Shown here piece by piece: positions 10,231-21,014 of a stretch of 32,741 nucleotides of DNA. The notes beneath the pieces were generated by a model. It was not told the DNA's origin and ran no database searches. It was given only the letters and a program-made list of their open reading frames with translations. Both the position numbers and the translations under genes were made by a program. Numbering within the stretch: position 1 is the stretch's first letter; every line of letters begins with the position of its first letter. Source of the stretch: Epichloe hybrida. Taxonomy: Eukaryota; Ascomycota; Sordariomycetes; Hypocreales; Clavicipitaceae. The stretch covers positions 1 to 32,741 of the forward strand of contig JAFEKR010000126.1 of NCBI GenBank assembly GCA_019022495.1, given 5' to 3'.

Positions 10231-12120
10231 TATCAGATACACCCAGACTGTCTAAGACCTCTAGTTAATTTAGAGTTCCTAGTAAGACTAATAGTTACAA
10301 TAATACTATAGAAGGCATTAAAACAGGAGATAATAATAAATACCTTAATAAAGGAAAACCCCTTATCTATACTAACCTATACCCCTACATCTCTATAAGA
10401 CTTTAATAATATATTATAGAAGAACTTCTCTAATAAATAGGAAGTTCTAAATATAAAGAGATAATAATACCTAAGGAAATTAGTCTCTATATCCTTATAA
10501 AGACTAAATAATATAAGGAGCAAGGGTTATTTAGAAAAACACTATTCTCTAAATTTAGTAATAACTTTTACAAATAGTTAAGAGATAAGTTTATAGAAAG
10601 GAGAGACCTTTTATAGAATAAACTTTAAGACTATCTTCTTTATAATAGAGTGTATATAACTATTAGAAAAGGTACTAAGATAGTAAATAACCTTAAAGAA
10701 GTAGTAAACCAAGAAGAATTCAGATTTTAGACTCTTAAAGAAATTAAAGAGGCTAGGAAGAAGTACATAGGCTTCCAAAAGAACTTATAGAATAAAGAGT
10801 TCTTCTGTAATTTACTAGATAACAGTAATATTAGAACTAGGTAACCTACCCCATCACCCTATTTATTAGTATAATTACTATTAAAAGAATTAATAAGCCA
10901 GACTCCCCTAGGAAAACTAAGTTAATCCCCTCTAGGAAGGCCTAGCTAATCTCCCCTAGGAAGGTTAATTAACTTAGAGTTAAGACCACCTAAGAATACT
11001 ATTCGTAAGCATCTACAGGTAACTCCCCTACCTATACCTTCACTAAAGGTAAGTTAGTAGTATTACCTTAGTAACACTACTAATAATACCCCTAAGCAGG
11101 AGAGTTACTAACAGAGGTAACCTATACTATCTAGGGCTAGTAGTGCCCCTATTAGCATAGCTTAAAAAGCTATAATTTCTCCTTCCTAATATAAGGAAGA
11201 GGAGAATTAGAGGGAATAATAAGCCCTAAGGGTACTACCTATAAAACCACCCTCTTACTTCCTAAAAACCTTACTACCTCTTTTATAAATATAAAGGGAA
11301 ACACCTAGAGAACCCCTATAGACCTAGAGACCTTTACTAAAGCAAATTATTAACCTATCTAAGGTATACCCTAAAGAGTAACTCTATAGCGCTAATAACT
11401 ATAATATCCTTAAATTAAAGCTTTAAATATTCCACAGAAAGTATAAGTTACTTAACATCTAGCCTAAATAAGCTAGTTATACTTTTAAGGTTATGCTTAA
11501 AGGTAAAGCACTATAATACTATATAGACTACCTCTCTAAACCTAGATAACTATAAGATCTCCTTATGCTTATTAGCTATATAAGAGAATAATTTAAAACT
11601 AAGGATATATAGCAAAGATATCTACTAGAGTAGAATAACACTTTCCTATAAGGAATAGCAAATAATAACCTAAGTAAGTTAATAATTAAATACTTTAATA
11701 AACTTATAGAAAGACTAGCTATCTTATAATAAGTAGTGCCTAAAGTAAGCTAAACTAAAAAGGCACTCTAGAATTAACTTATTAGAGCCTATTATAGTAT
11801 TCTAGAGTGTAGAGGAGTGATTATAGATCTGCTAGATAGACTATAAGAGTTCTATAAACAGATTAGAATAACCCTTTATCTTATTAAGAAAGAGAAGAAA
11901 AACTATTAATAGTTCCTAACTAAAGCTATAACACTAGAGTAATTCTAGACTAACTAAAGATATAATAGGAATAGAAAAGAGACTTAATACCCCTTAAAAC
12001 TATAAGGAAGAGGAGGTACTCCTTACACTAAGAAGTGCTATATATATAGCAAGGAAGGATACTAGTTATCTAAGCACCCTAAAGAGAACTATAAGAAGGC
12101 GTTTTAATGCTTTAAGAACC
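10230..12120 (+). pseudogene. Copia A gag relic with zinc knuckle
   Basis: Gag packages the element RNA. Near 11470-11530 the frame reads FKVMLKGKAL, alignable with FKFILKGRPL in A2. Near the C-terminus, KCYIYSKEGY, a stop, then LSKHPKENYKK (12036-12077) is a zinc knuckle of the fungal Copia type (C-x2-C-x4-C-x4-H), with the second and third Cys codons now Tyr. Many TAA/TAG stops interrupt the frame. The start codon could not be fixed because the first part is heavily mutated. Length (about 1.9 kb with linker) fits the family. Confidence 0.75.
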
Positions 12121-12399
12121 ACTACCTTATAGATCTAACTAATAACTTATATTATTTATTTCTTACTTAGTATAAGGGAGAATATAAGTCCTAACCCCTT
12201 ATTAATAATAAAATTACTTAGTATATAAAGAGTATTAGATTTAATAATAGCCCTAATGATATAGATAGGCTAGTACTTATAAGCTTCTTTACTCATAGAA
12301 CCTAGATTAATAGCGAAAGAATGGTTTAATTCCTAATAAGGCAAGTAGCTTATTATAGTCTAAGTAAAGAAGACCCCTTTTAGTAGGAACTTGTAAATA

Positions 12400-12540
12400 A
12401 AGCCCTAGTAATGTTTATATTAAAAGATTACTATTCCTATGTAATATTCTAAGGAATTATGCCTAATACAAGAGCCGTAAAGTTCTCTATAGTAAGGCAC
12501 CCTTAATTCCTTGCTTTATAATGTTAAATGCCTATATTAT
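12400..12540 (+). pseudogene. Copia A aspartic protease relic
   Basis: This enzyme would cleave the polyprotein. The frame reads GIMPNTRAVKFSIVRHP, then a stop (from CAA) and FLAL. The catalytic D-T-G is now N-T-R (codons 12465-12473). Both replacements are G-to-A at TpG or GpG and would inactivate the protease. It lies between the gag knuckle and the integrase, as in other Copia elements. Only the core around the active site is recognisable. Confidence 0.75.
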
Positions 12541-12879
12541 AGCTTAATAAATTAATAGAGAAAAAGGCATTAGTTAGATTCGGCGTGGGAGACCTAATTA
12601 TTACACTTAGATTAGCTAATATGCTTACTCCCTTTAGAAATATTCTCTTTTAGGTTATCCCTATGAATACTTTATTTCTCTTATCCCTTAATAATATAAA
12701 CTACCTAAAGATTAACTTTAATATCTTTAAGAACACACTATAACAAGGAAACATTAAAGTGCCTATTATACGCAAATAAGGGCACGCCTAGATGCTTCTT
12801 ATATAGAAAGAAGAAGCAGTTACTTAGAGCTACCTTACAGAAGGCAAGCTATAGTAATTATATTGCCGCTTAAGGTATC

Positions 12880-13800
12880 TATTAATCTAACGTTTACATA
12901 AGGTTCTCTATAGATTAGGGCATAATATTAATATCAAAGCTATTAGAGAGCTAATAAGAATTTACTACTAATGCTAAATGCATATAGATAGCCCTAATTG
13001 CTTTAAGTTTACCCTTAAGGATAAGTATAGCTTTAATTATAAAGTAATAGTAAATATCTTTTACCTAGATAGCAACTGCCCTATACTTTACACTATAGAT
13101 ATGGCTATAGCGTTTAACATAGCGAAATTCCTTAATAATATCTTTATAAAAATAACCTAGGAAGCCCTCTAAATATACTAGATTAATGCTTACCTAGGCC
13201 CCCTAGACTTTATTATTATAGACGCTAGAATAAACTTCTATAGTAATAAATTTAGATAATTTATAGCTTTAATATTAATTTTAATTAAGGAAGTCCCTAT
13301 TAAGGCACACTATAGTATAGGGAAGGTTAAAAGGTATTATAGGCTACTCTAAAGAGCCTATAATATAATTAGACATAAATACCCTATAACGCTAGAACCT
13401 ATTACCCTTTAAATAGTAATTAAGGCCCTAAATAATACTATAGGCCCTAATAGTCTTATCCTAACCCTCCTTATCTTTAGAGCCTACCTATATATAATAA
13501 GTAAGTCCTTGCTATTACCTAATATTATATAGTATATAATTATAGTATAGAAGGCTACTAAAGAGATTAAGAGACTCCACGCTATCTAGAAGGTTAATAA
13601 GGCCCTTACTAAATATAATAGCCTAGACACCTTAAAGACCCTTAGCCTACTACTTAGATTAAAGGTTAAGGTCTAGTAAGAAGGCAAGGGATAGGTAGGT
13701 CTATATAAGCTACTAGTAATTACTAGAGAAAGCTATATACTTAATATACCTAGAGGCCTAAAGACCTTTAGGTTAACATCTATTAAGCCTTACTATAATA
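12880..13800 (+). pseudogene. Copia A integrase relic
   Basis: Integrase with an HHCC zinc site, D,D35E core and C-terminal region. HHCC: His codons at 12897-12899 and 12921-12923, then C-H-Q-C decayed to Y-Y-stop-C (12963-12974). An ATG-initiated frame of 60 codons (12978-13160) is a surviving piece of the core, from MHIDSPNCFKFTLKD through VIVNIFYLD, and not a separate gene. The first catalytic Asp is Asn (13053-13055), the second is intact (13221-13223, in LGPLDFIIIDAR), and the Glu is Lys (13329-13331, in HYSIGKVKRYY), with exact 35-residue spacing. The C-terminal part ends with FRLTSIKPYY near 13790. Confidence 0.9.
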
Positions 13801-13949
13801 ATCCTAGTACAAAGAAAATAGCAAAGCCTAGTAAAGAGAAAGGAGAAAAAAGGCAAGAGGCCTATAATAAGAACATAGTACTGCTAATACTACTAAAGTA
13901 AGGATATAGAAGGCTATAGAAGAACCCTCCTGTAATACCTTAAGGTACT

Positions 13950-14990
13950 AATACCTTCCTATTAGTAAAAGAATATAGTAACCTAGCTCTTATAATTAAG
14001 CTATATAAGGAAGGAATTATTAAGACCCCTAGCAAACCTTTTAAGCTATTAATAAAAGCGGAAATTAATGCTCTAATTAAGTAAGGTGTGTTTAAATTTA
14101 TTATATTTAATAAGGAAGAATATAGTAGAATTTAAATCTTTAATTCCTAGATTATTAATAAGATTAAGGGTAAGATAATAGAACCCTATAAAAAGTCATG
14201 CCTTATAATCTAAGGGTGTGAGAATGAAGGGAAATAGGCTATTCTCACACAGGCCCTAATGATTTAACGCGCAAGCTAATATCTTATCCTTGCAATAGCC
14301 CTATTAGTAAGATTAAGGAAATTCCTTATCTAGCTAAGAGATATCTATTAGGCTTATGTACAGGCCTGTATATTACTAGAGCGGCTAATCCTAGCGCGCT
14401 TACTAATTTAAATACAGTATCTTTACCCACTAGGTACGATCTTAAGGGTTATAAAACCCCTCTATAAGCTTGCAGAAGTAGGAACACACTAGTAGGTTAT
14501 ATATTATAAGTATTATAGAGAGAACCTCTAGATAAAAACCTTTACATATAATCCCTACTTACTTATAACTACAAAGGAAAGCCCTAACTTTACCTACATT
14601 AAAATACAGACTAATAATATAATTAGCCTCTTAGACAAGAAGTTCTCTAAGAAGGAAGAGACCTAGCTTACTATAGTAGGCTTTAACACAAAGCTAAAGC
14701 AATTCCTAACTTAGGACTACCCTCTTACGTTTAATAGTAGTATTATCTCGCTAGAGAATAATACTATTAAGATCTAGTAGAAAGGGTAGAGTAATAAGTT
14801 AGAATTAGTTCTAATAACTAACTTAAAGCGTAAATACATTAAGCAGAGGGCCTAAGGCGCTTACATTACCTTAATCTACTTACTAGAGGCTTACTTTAAC
14901 CTATCCATTACTACATAACACTAGGAGCTAACCCTAGAGGACATAAAAGCCCTTAATCACCGCCTAAAGTAGCAGATAGATTACCTAGAG
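13950..14990 (+). pseudogene. Copia A reverse transcriptase relic
   Basis: The polymerase domain. Readable blocks are LALIIKLYKEGIIKTPSKPF, AEINALIK, then GVFKFIIFNKEEYS, INKIKGKIIEPYKKS, AILTQALMI, LRDIY and PLYKLAEVGTH. The catalytic position reads KIQTNNIISLL, so the two Asp codons of the motif are Asn (14613-14618). In this fungal Copia group the motif is QTDD rather than YVDD; the same QTNN-type remnant occurs in A2 and D. Stops are mainly former CAA/CAG/TGG codons. The reading frame is otherwise continuous into RNase H. Confidence 0.88.
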
Positions 14991-15079
14991 AGAGGTCTAA
15001 CGTTTATCCTAATTAACCTTAAGAAGGCAAAGCTCTTCGCCTTTATAAATAAATCCTTTACTAACAACTAGGACCTATT

Positions 15080-15545
15080 CTTATAACTAGGATATATACT
15101 TATCCTAGCAAATAAAGACTACACTAATAGTAAGTTTATAATTAAAGGTAATATTATACACTTTAGCTTAATAAAGAGCAAGAGAGTCACACAAAACATA
15201 CTTACCTTAGAAGTCTATAGCATAGTAGCTAGTATTAATATAGCTTACGTAATTATAACCACCCTAAACTTAGTTACTAACTAACTAAAGCTCCTAAAGA
15301 TCCTAGTTATTACATATACGGATTCATACTCCTTATATAAGTACCTTATTAAGCTTAGTATAACAAAGAAGAAACGCCTAATAATCAATATCATAGCCCT
15401 TTAATAGTTATATAAACGCTAAGAACTCTATAAGATCTAATAGATTAACAGAGAGAATAACCTAGCTAATACCTTCATAAAAGCATTACCTAATAAGGCC
15501 CTTAAGAGCTTTATCTTAACTAACCAGATAACCATCTAGATAGAA
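15080..15545 (+). pseudogene. Copia A RNase H relic
   Basis: RNase H removes the RNA strand of the hybrid. This is the least damaged coding part of the element: GYILILANKDY, GNIIHFSLIKSKRVTQNI, LEVYSIVASINIAYVI, then TYTDSYSLYKYLIKLS with the Asp at 15321-15323 intact, and NLANTFIKALPNKALKSFI to near 15540. All blocks appear in the usual order. The DSK-like motif reads DSY and the later NxADxxTK motif has Asp changed to Asn (LANTF). A few stops remain (CAA to TAA). Confidence 0.88.
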
Positions 15546-15559
15546 GGATAGGTTACTTA

Positions 15560-16023
15560 CACGTAATACACACGTGGTAAGAGGAAAAGGTAATCCTCTA
15601 GGAGAATAGCCATAGGGATAAGATAGTAATACATAGGGGATTTACGCCCCTATAGTTAACATCCCTAGTAGCTATAACTATACTAGCCCACTAGGCCCTC
15701 CTAGTAGACCATAGAAATTAATAGTAGTGCGTAGAAGGATAAAGGTATTACTAAGGAGAAGGAAGACGTTATATACACGCTATAGTGCGGTATATATATT
15801 ATTTTAAGGAAAGAAAGGATTTAGAAGGACTTACTTATCCTTACACAGTCTTATAGGCTAAGTAAGATTATTATTTCCCTTTTATTAGTAACTATATGCC
15901 TAGATAGGCTATAAGCTCTTTTCCTTATATCCCTTATTAATTATATTCTTAATTTATCTTTCCTTTTTATTTCTATAATTAATATTATATATTAATAATT
16001 ATATTAAAAGAGAGAAGTTCTAG
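15560..16023 (+). other. Copia A 3' untranslated region and polypurine tract
   Basis: Non-coding end of the element. AAAAGAGAGAAG (16006-16017) just before the 3' LTR is the polypurine tract that would prime plus-strand synthesis. The inverted equivalent occurs at 7829-8092. The homologue of the chimera breakpoint is near 15758. Confidence 0.75.
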
Positions 16024-16333
16024 TATTAGAATAAAGGTAATATTAATCGCGCGTCATAGCCGCAATTACCTAGCAGAAGCTCAGGCCGCGCGCAAACCCC
16101 ACACATAACCCATAACCTAGCACGTTAATTAGCTAGGAAATATAGGGACACAAACGCGCAACCTCTTTTCCCTTTATATATTATAACTTCTAGCCTTTTA
16201 CCTCTCTTTTCCTAAGAACTCAAAATCAATCATAATAACAGACAACGTAGCCTAGAATAGATAATCAATGACAATACTATTCTTCGGGCTCACAACTGTA
16301 TTACATTGAATTCAATGCCCTGTGAATCCAACA
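16024..16333 (+). repeat. 3' LTR of Copia A (310 bp)
   Basis: Starts TATTAGAATAAAGGTAAT, which is the 5' LTR start with G-to-A changes, and ends GTGAATCCAACA. It differs from the 5' LTR mainly by transitions. The right flank TTTAGC continues the interrupted satellite unit. Confidence 0.92.
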
Positions 16334-16517
16334 TTTAGCTTATTTAGAAAAGTAAGCTTATTTTAAATATATAATATCTTAGTAATATTCTTTTATATCT
16401 ATTTTAAAAAATGATTTTTTCTTAATATATTAAGGGTCTTTTTATTCTTATATCTATTTTCTATGATTTATTATAATTATTTATTATATAAAAATACATT
16501 ATAATACAATACAATAC
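16334..16517. repeat. Right part of satellite unit D and short (ATACA)n array
   Basis: Continues the unit interrupted at 9530: TTTAGCTTATTTAGAAAAG as in units A and B, then TATCTATTTTCTATGATTTA and TTATATAAAAATACA. It ends with ATACAATACAATAC (about 16494-16517), into which the A2 LTR is inserted. No coding content. Confidence 0.8.
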
Positions 16518-16813
16518 TGTTGGAACAAGCATGATATCAACAAGGGAACGCGCCTCTGATTGGGTGGGCGCGTTGCATCGCGGACCCACATGTCCAGCCC
16601 GACCACGCCGCGATTAGGGTCGGCATATGTGGCCTCTTCGCCGATGACCCTAATTGAGGTCCCTTTTCCTATGATAAATAGCGTACCCTCTTTGCTTCTA
16701 TTTAATCCCTCTTTTACTTGCTTTAATAGACTAGAATATATAATAATTACGTGCACTTTAGTCTACCCCGAAAACCCTACGCATAGGTTAATAGTATCCT
16801 ATAGATACTAACA
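16518..16813 (+). repeat. 5' LTR of Copia A2 (296 bp), GC-rich and little mutated
   Basis: Starts TGTTGGAACAAGCATGATATC and ends TAGATACTAACA. Only the terminus resembles the A LTR, so it is another subfamily. 16545-16650 is GC-rich and keeps TpG/CpA and CpG (GCGCGTTGCATCGCGGACCC), unlike the internal region. Overlapping open frames on both strands here start at TTG or GTG and match nothing, so I read them as chance. The left flank is the ATACA array. Confidence 0.88.
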
Positions 16814-17260
16814 CTAATTAGTGGTTATCTCTATAAATACTATAAATTAGTAAGGTTTATAGAAGAGGCATTAGTATTAAGGACTTACCTTATAAAAGAG
16901 GAAGTGCCGCTCTAAGATACTAAATATGCTAAGGAAAAAGTATAATCTAGCTCTCCTTTTACCTTAAGTAACTATAACTAGCTCTATACTAAATCTAAGC
17001 TTATTAACTTAATTAAGGCCTAGTTAGTAACTAACCTAACCTATCTTTATTTATTTAATTAGCGTGTCTATTACGCAAATAAACCCTTAGAAGCGTGTTT
17101 ATTAAATAATTAAGGCCTAGTTAGTAACTAACCTAACCTATCCTTAATTATTTAATTAAACCCACTAAGGGGCAAAGATAATAGCTTTACTTATAATCCT
17201 TTAGACTTTTATTAATTCTCTATTTCCCTTACCCCCTTATTTACTACTAATATTATAGTA
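16814..17260 (+). other. Copia A2 leader with repeated hairpin segment
   Basis: Begins with CTAATTAGTGGTTATC, the candidate primer-binding site. A segment of about 50 bp starting AATTAAGGCCTAGTTAGTAA occurs at 17011 and again at 17108 (spacing 97 bp). The second copy sits in a stem with 9-bp arms TAATTAAGG (17107-17115) and CCTTAATTA (17142-17150). No coding frame seen. Confidence 0.6.
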
Positions 17261-18340
17261 AAATATTAAGATTAACTAAAGGGATCTAGAGCCTAAGACA
17301 TTCCCTCTGATTATAAATATACCTTCCCCCCTAAGGATACTAGAAGAGAAGCTAATCTATAAGTTATATCTTACCTCCTTAACTATATATCCCCTAATTT
17401 ATACTAATATATTATATAAGAAGCACTAGAGAATAAGGAATTATTTAATCTTAAAGTAAACACTACCCTTAAAGAACTTATAGCCTAGATTCTTATTAAG
17501 AAAGTAACTTATAAATATAAAAACCTATACCTATAAACCCTATTTACTATCTTTAGTAATAACTTTAGAGAATAGAAATAAGAAATATTCTAAGTAGTAA
17601 ATCCTAAAGCTATAAAGAGTCTTTAAGACTTTCTCTTCTTTAGTAGTATCTATATAGACTTATAGAGTTACTATAAGATAGTAGTCTTACTTAAAGATAT
17701 TATTAACTATAATAAATTCTATAACTAGAAAGAAAAAGAAATATAGGAAGTTACTAGGAAGTATTCCCCCTTTAAGAGGTAAATAGTGGAGAAGGTCTTC
17801 TATAAAGACCTCCTTCCTATTAGTATCCCTTCTTTTAGAGATTAACTAAAGTAACTAATTACTTTATATTATCCCTAATCCCCTTAACTACTATAATTAC
17901 TCCTATTTTATTCCTAGATTTTATTATACTAATCCCTAAGCATGCTAAGTGTAAGGTAAAGGTGTAATAGCAAAGGTAATCCCCCTATTATAAGCCCTTA
18001 ACTATAACCCTAAACCCCCCTTATTTCCCCTCCTATAATAAGGCACTATAATCCCCCTCTATAATCTAGGACTATAGTACCTCTTCTATAAGATTTAATT
18101 ATTCCTATTTCCCCTTAGGAGATAGGCTAACCCTTATTAAAGTAACTACTTAATCTTAATAAATTCTATAGTAATAAGAGTATTAAGTATAGCACTAGGG
18201 AGTATAATATTCTTAATATTAAGCTCTTAACTTATTAAAGGAAGTATAAGATACTAGGAATTATATAAGAATAATTAGGCTATAGTTTTAAGTTTATACT
18301 AAAAGGAAGACCTTTATAGTACTTCGGCAGAGGTGAAATA
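17260..18340 (+). pseudogene. Copia A2 gag relic, C-terminal part missing
   Basis: The frame carries the Gag signature near its right edge: KYKILGII, then YSFKFILKGRPL and a stop (about 18240-18320), which aligns with SYTFKVMLKGKAL in Copia A. The part bearing the zinc knuckle is absent, removed with the junction to Copia D. The whole segment is TpA-rich with many stops. The start codon is not identifiable. The conserved block and the order after the A2 leader make the assignment reasonable. Confidence 0.65.
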
Positions 18341-18508
18341 TGAGAGGGAAAGTCTAGATGCTAGGAAAGTGGGCGAAATCCATATGTAGGGCAAAAGAGA
18401 GAGTAGCGAATTAATATAGCTAATTACATTACGTGTATCGCGCTAGACCTATAATTCAGTCTAGTCTTTAGCCACAATTAAACTAATAAAGATCCGAAGG
18501 AATTAACA
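18341..18508 (-). repeat. 3' LTR of Copia D, truncated (168 of 262 bp)
   Basis: Matches 24924-25091 in register and length but lacks the remaining 94 bp that the 5' LTR has at 24830-24923. The similarity stops at GAGAGGG (18342). The polypyrimidine run 18516-18531 (TCTCTCTTTTTTCTTT) next to it is the complement of the polypurine tract. Confidence 0.85.
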
Positions 18509-18599
18509 CTAGTAATCTCTCTTTTTTCTTTGTAGCTAAAGAGCTTAAAAATGTAATAAAAATCAGATTAAAGGAAAGTGTATATAAGTAGATCCCTTA

Positions 18600-19200
18600 A
18601 TAGGAATCTGCTATCCTAATTAGCCGTTGTGGTATTGGTTAATTAAATTAATCTATTATTCCTTGCCTAAGCTCCTATTTCCTAATATTATAAGTCTCTT
18701 TACCTATCCTTTAACACAAATCATTAATTCGTTTAAATTAATCAAAGAGGAAAGCGATAAATTCAGCAATGATTTGGTTATTGTGTCTGCTAGATTGTTA
18801 TTACCGTTAATCTACCTAACTTCGTAGATCTCGTGCCTCTTGTACGATTAACAAAGAGCTATAATATTAATTATTAGTCTTTTCTTCTTTATGGTTCCTA
18901 GCTTTATAAGGTATTTGTATAATAAAAAAAAGTTAGTATAGAGGATTATAGGGATCTAAGGCATCCTTAATTAATCCGTAATCTAATAGAGAGTTGTGGA
19001 AATTACGTAGGCAATATTTACGCCTTAAACCATACTATATAACTTAGATATAAGCGCGTTACAAGTAACTCACTTACTTTTCGTTAAGCTATATATAATA
19101 ATATTGCCTTTTATAATAAAGGTGTTGTTGTCTTATATTATCTCATTACTAATCATAATTACGTATCTGATCTGTGAGCTTAAATCCTTGTTATTAGCAA
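18600..19200 (-). pseudogene. Copia D RNase H relic
   Basis: On the minus strand it reads FIIKGNIIIYSLTKSK, VTCNALISKLYSMV, GVNIAYVISTTLY, KYLIKLGTIKKKRLIINII and NNNLADTITKSL to near 18690. These are the standard Copia RNase H blocks. The NxADxxTK motif keeps its Asp here. It is less mutated than the middle of the element. An open frame on the plus strand at 18627-18827 is only its antisense and starts at TTG. The equivalent part of D2 is beyond the right window edge, so no comparison is possible. Confidence 0.85.
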
Positions 19201-20350
19201 GCAATCTATTTACGAACATAAAGAGCTTCGCCTCCTTAAGAACCAAAGGGATGTATTGTAGTCTGTGTTATTAATTCTTAATCTGCTATTTAAGGCGTTT
19301 ATTAAGATGTGTAATATCTTCTATAAAGAGCTCTTAGTGTTAAGCTATAATTAACAGGTTATACAAAGCTTCCGGTTAATATATAGTTATAATATAGCTC
19401 CCTTAGGCTTGTTGTTCTATGTAATCTTGCTTTACTATTAGGGATTAAGGATTAACTTCCTTAATCTTCTAACTTTAACCTTTCTAGGTTAAGATTAGCA
19501 AATTATTAGTGTTCTAGGTTAAGATATAACCATTAAAGATAAGGGGATTCTTAGTGGTTAATTATTACTTCTCTTTAGCTATAAAGCTAGCCTTCTAGAG
19601 CTCTTTCTCTTCTTTTTAGAAGAAGTTATTATTACTTAAGCCTAATATATTATTAGTTTACATTCTAATAATGCTAAAGAGGTTCTCATTATTCAGGGTA
19701 GTGATTAATAAGCAAGGGTTGTAAGTTAAGGTTATTATGTTAAGGTTATCCCTATAGTAATAGAAGTATATTACCTACTAGTAGGTTCTAGCCTTTGTGA
19801 TCCTGTAAAGAGGTTTAATTAATTTAATTACAGTCCCTTCTAGGAAGAGGTGTGTAATTTACTTTAGGATCCTTATAATAATTAGCCTTGTTAGCATTAT
19901 GTGTAATTAAGTGTAGGCTTGCGTAATATTACGAATCCAAAGGTAAATGCCTCTTCTTCTTAATAATAAAGCAATAGCTACAATTAGTTATTAGCTTGCT
20001 TGTTATATTATTAGCAATTGCGTTAGGATGAATTCCTTTCCTTTATTATTATAGCCTTATATAATAAGGTAAGATTTCTTATATAGTAAGTCTATTCCTT
20101 TGCCTTTAATCTCTCTAACTATACAAGAATCAAAGATTCTATAACCTCTGTGCTTCGCTAGGTTAAATTTAATAAATTTAAACATATCACAAGCTTATAA
20201 AGCGTTAATCTTAGCTTAATTAGACTACTTAAAGGGTTTTCCTAGGGTTATAATCCTTCCTTCTTAGTAAAGTTAAAGAGTAAGGTTCTAATTAGCCTCT
20301 TCCTTTACTATAAGGAATGCTATACTTAGCATCCCTCTAGTTATAACCTC
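19200..20350 (-). pseudogene. Copia D reverse transcriptase relic
   Basis: The region matches the RT start of D2 (32080-32741) in inverted orientation. The part near 19920-20220 is lightly mutated and reads as the fungal Copia segment with FKF, the GYRIF-like block, IKGKGT and the LIVAIA helix. The catalytic motif reads M-stop-TNNILGL, with QTDD changed to stop-T-N-N (Asn codons 19649-19654). Both Asp losses are G-to-A. The frame continues into RNase H without a visible indel. Confidence 0.85.
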
Positions 20351-20846
20351 TTAAATAAAGGCCTCCTCCTAATCTTTATTTATAAGTATATAAAGCTAAA
20401 TTAAGCTAATATCTTTCTTAGGGCTATAAGGTCTTCTTTTCCTTACTTTTATTCCTTTAGGGTAAGGTAATAAGTCTTTAACTTAATAGCTTCCCCTTAG
20501 GGCTATTTAGGCTTTATAAGCCTCTTTATTAAACTCTCCTATACTTATAAATTATACTATAAGGGCCTTTCTTAGTCTCCCTTACTTTCTCTTAGCTAGT
20601 GCCTATAGCTCTTTACTATCTTCTATTAGAGGGTCTCTTTTATTAGTAGTAGTTAGTTATATAGCTTCTCCTTCCTCTATATTACTTAGCTATTACTTTA
20701 GTAAATTATAAGGCTTTATCTCCTACTACTCTAGCCTCTCTATAGTATATAAGTCTTTATAATAAGGCTTTACTACTATAGAGTAAAACTTTACTAGGCC
20801 ATAGGGTATATTAATAGTATAGGTCTCTCTATTAGTAGTAAGTAAC

Positions 20847-21014
20847 TTATATAGGCTATACTAGCTACCTTTCTCTCTCTATATATTAGCCTATAAAGGT
20901 AACTAATATATAGGCGCTATATTAGGACTATTATATAGGCTATACTAGCTACCTTTCTCTCTCTATATATTAGCCTATAAAGGTAACTAATATATAGGCG
21001 CTATATTAGGACTA
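20847..21014. repeat. Perfect 84-bp tandem duplication
   Basis: 20847-20930 and 20931-21014 are identical, each starting TTATATAGGCTATACTAGCT. 84 bp equals 28 codons, so the integrase frame is preserved. D2 has only one copy (around 31505-31590). As the two copies share all TpA-type mutations, the duplication arose after the RIP episode. Confidence 0.95.

Larger units (their letters stand above)
9531..16333 (+). mobile_element. Copia A: full-length LTR retrotransposon, inactive (6,803 bp)
   Basis: Bounded by two direct LTRs (9531-9838, 16024-16333) and holding, in order, leader, gag, protease, integrase, RT, RNase H, 3' untranslated region and purine tract. Integrase before RT defines Copia (Ty1-type). 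The element interrupts a satellite unit: left flank ends ATTTT, right flank begins TTTAGC, while intact units read GTTTTAGC, so TTT may be the target duplication, shorter than the usual 5 bp. Frames stay aligned over long distances; inactivation is by point mutation. In one 75-bp LTR comparison all ten differences between the LTRs are transitions. Confidence 0.93.
16518..18340 (+). mobile_element. Copia A2, 5' half (LTR, leader, partial gag)
   Basis: The element starts with a 296-bp LTR and leader, and its gag relic runs to 18340, where it is cut by the truncated 3' LTR of Copia D. It resumes at 25092. Compared with Copia A, about 650 bp of gag (A positions roughly 11530-12170) is missing between the halves, together with 94 bp of the D LTR, so one deletion removed the left D/A2 junction. 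Confidence 0.8.

Noticed and set aside
12978..13160. 60-codon ATG frame as an independent small gene
   Set aside because: It is in frame with the Copia A integrase on both sides and carries its core motifs; the ATG is an internal codon.
16499..16811. Overlapping open frames on both strands (83 and 85 codons)
   Set aside because: Both lie in the GC-rich LTR of A2 and start at TTG or GTG; they are open because this LTR is little mutated, and match no known protein.
18627..18827. 66-codon frame on the plus strand
   Set aside because: It is antisense to the Copia D RNase H relic and starts at TTG.
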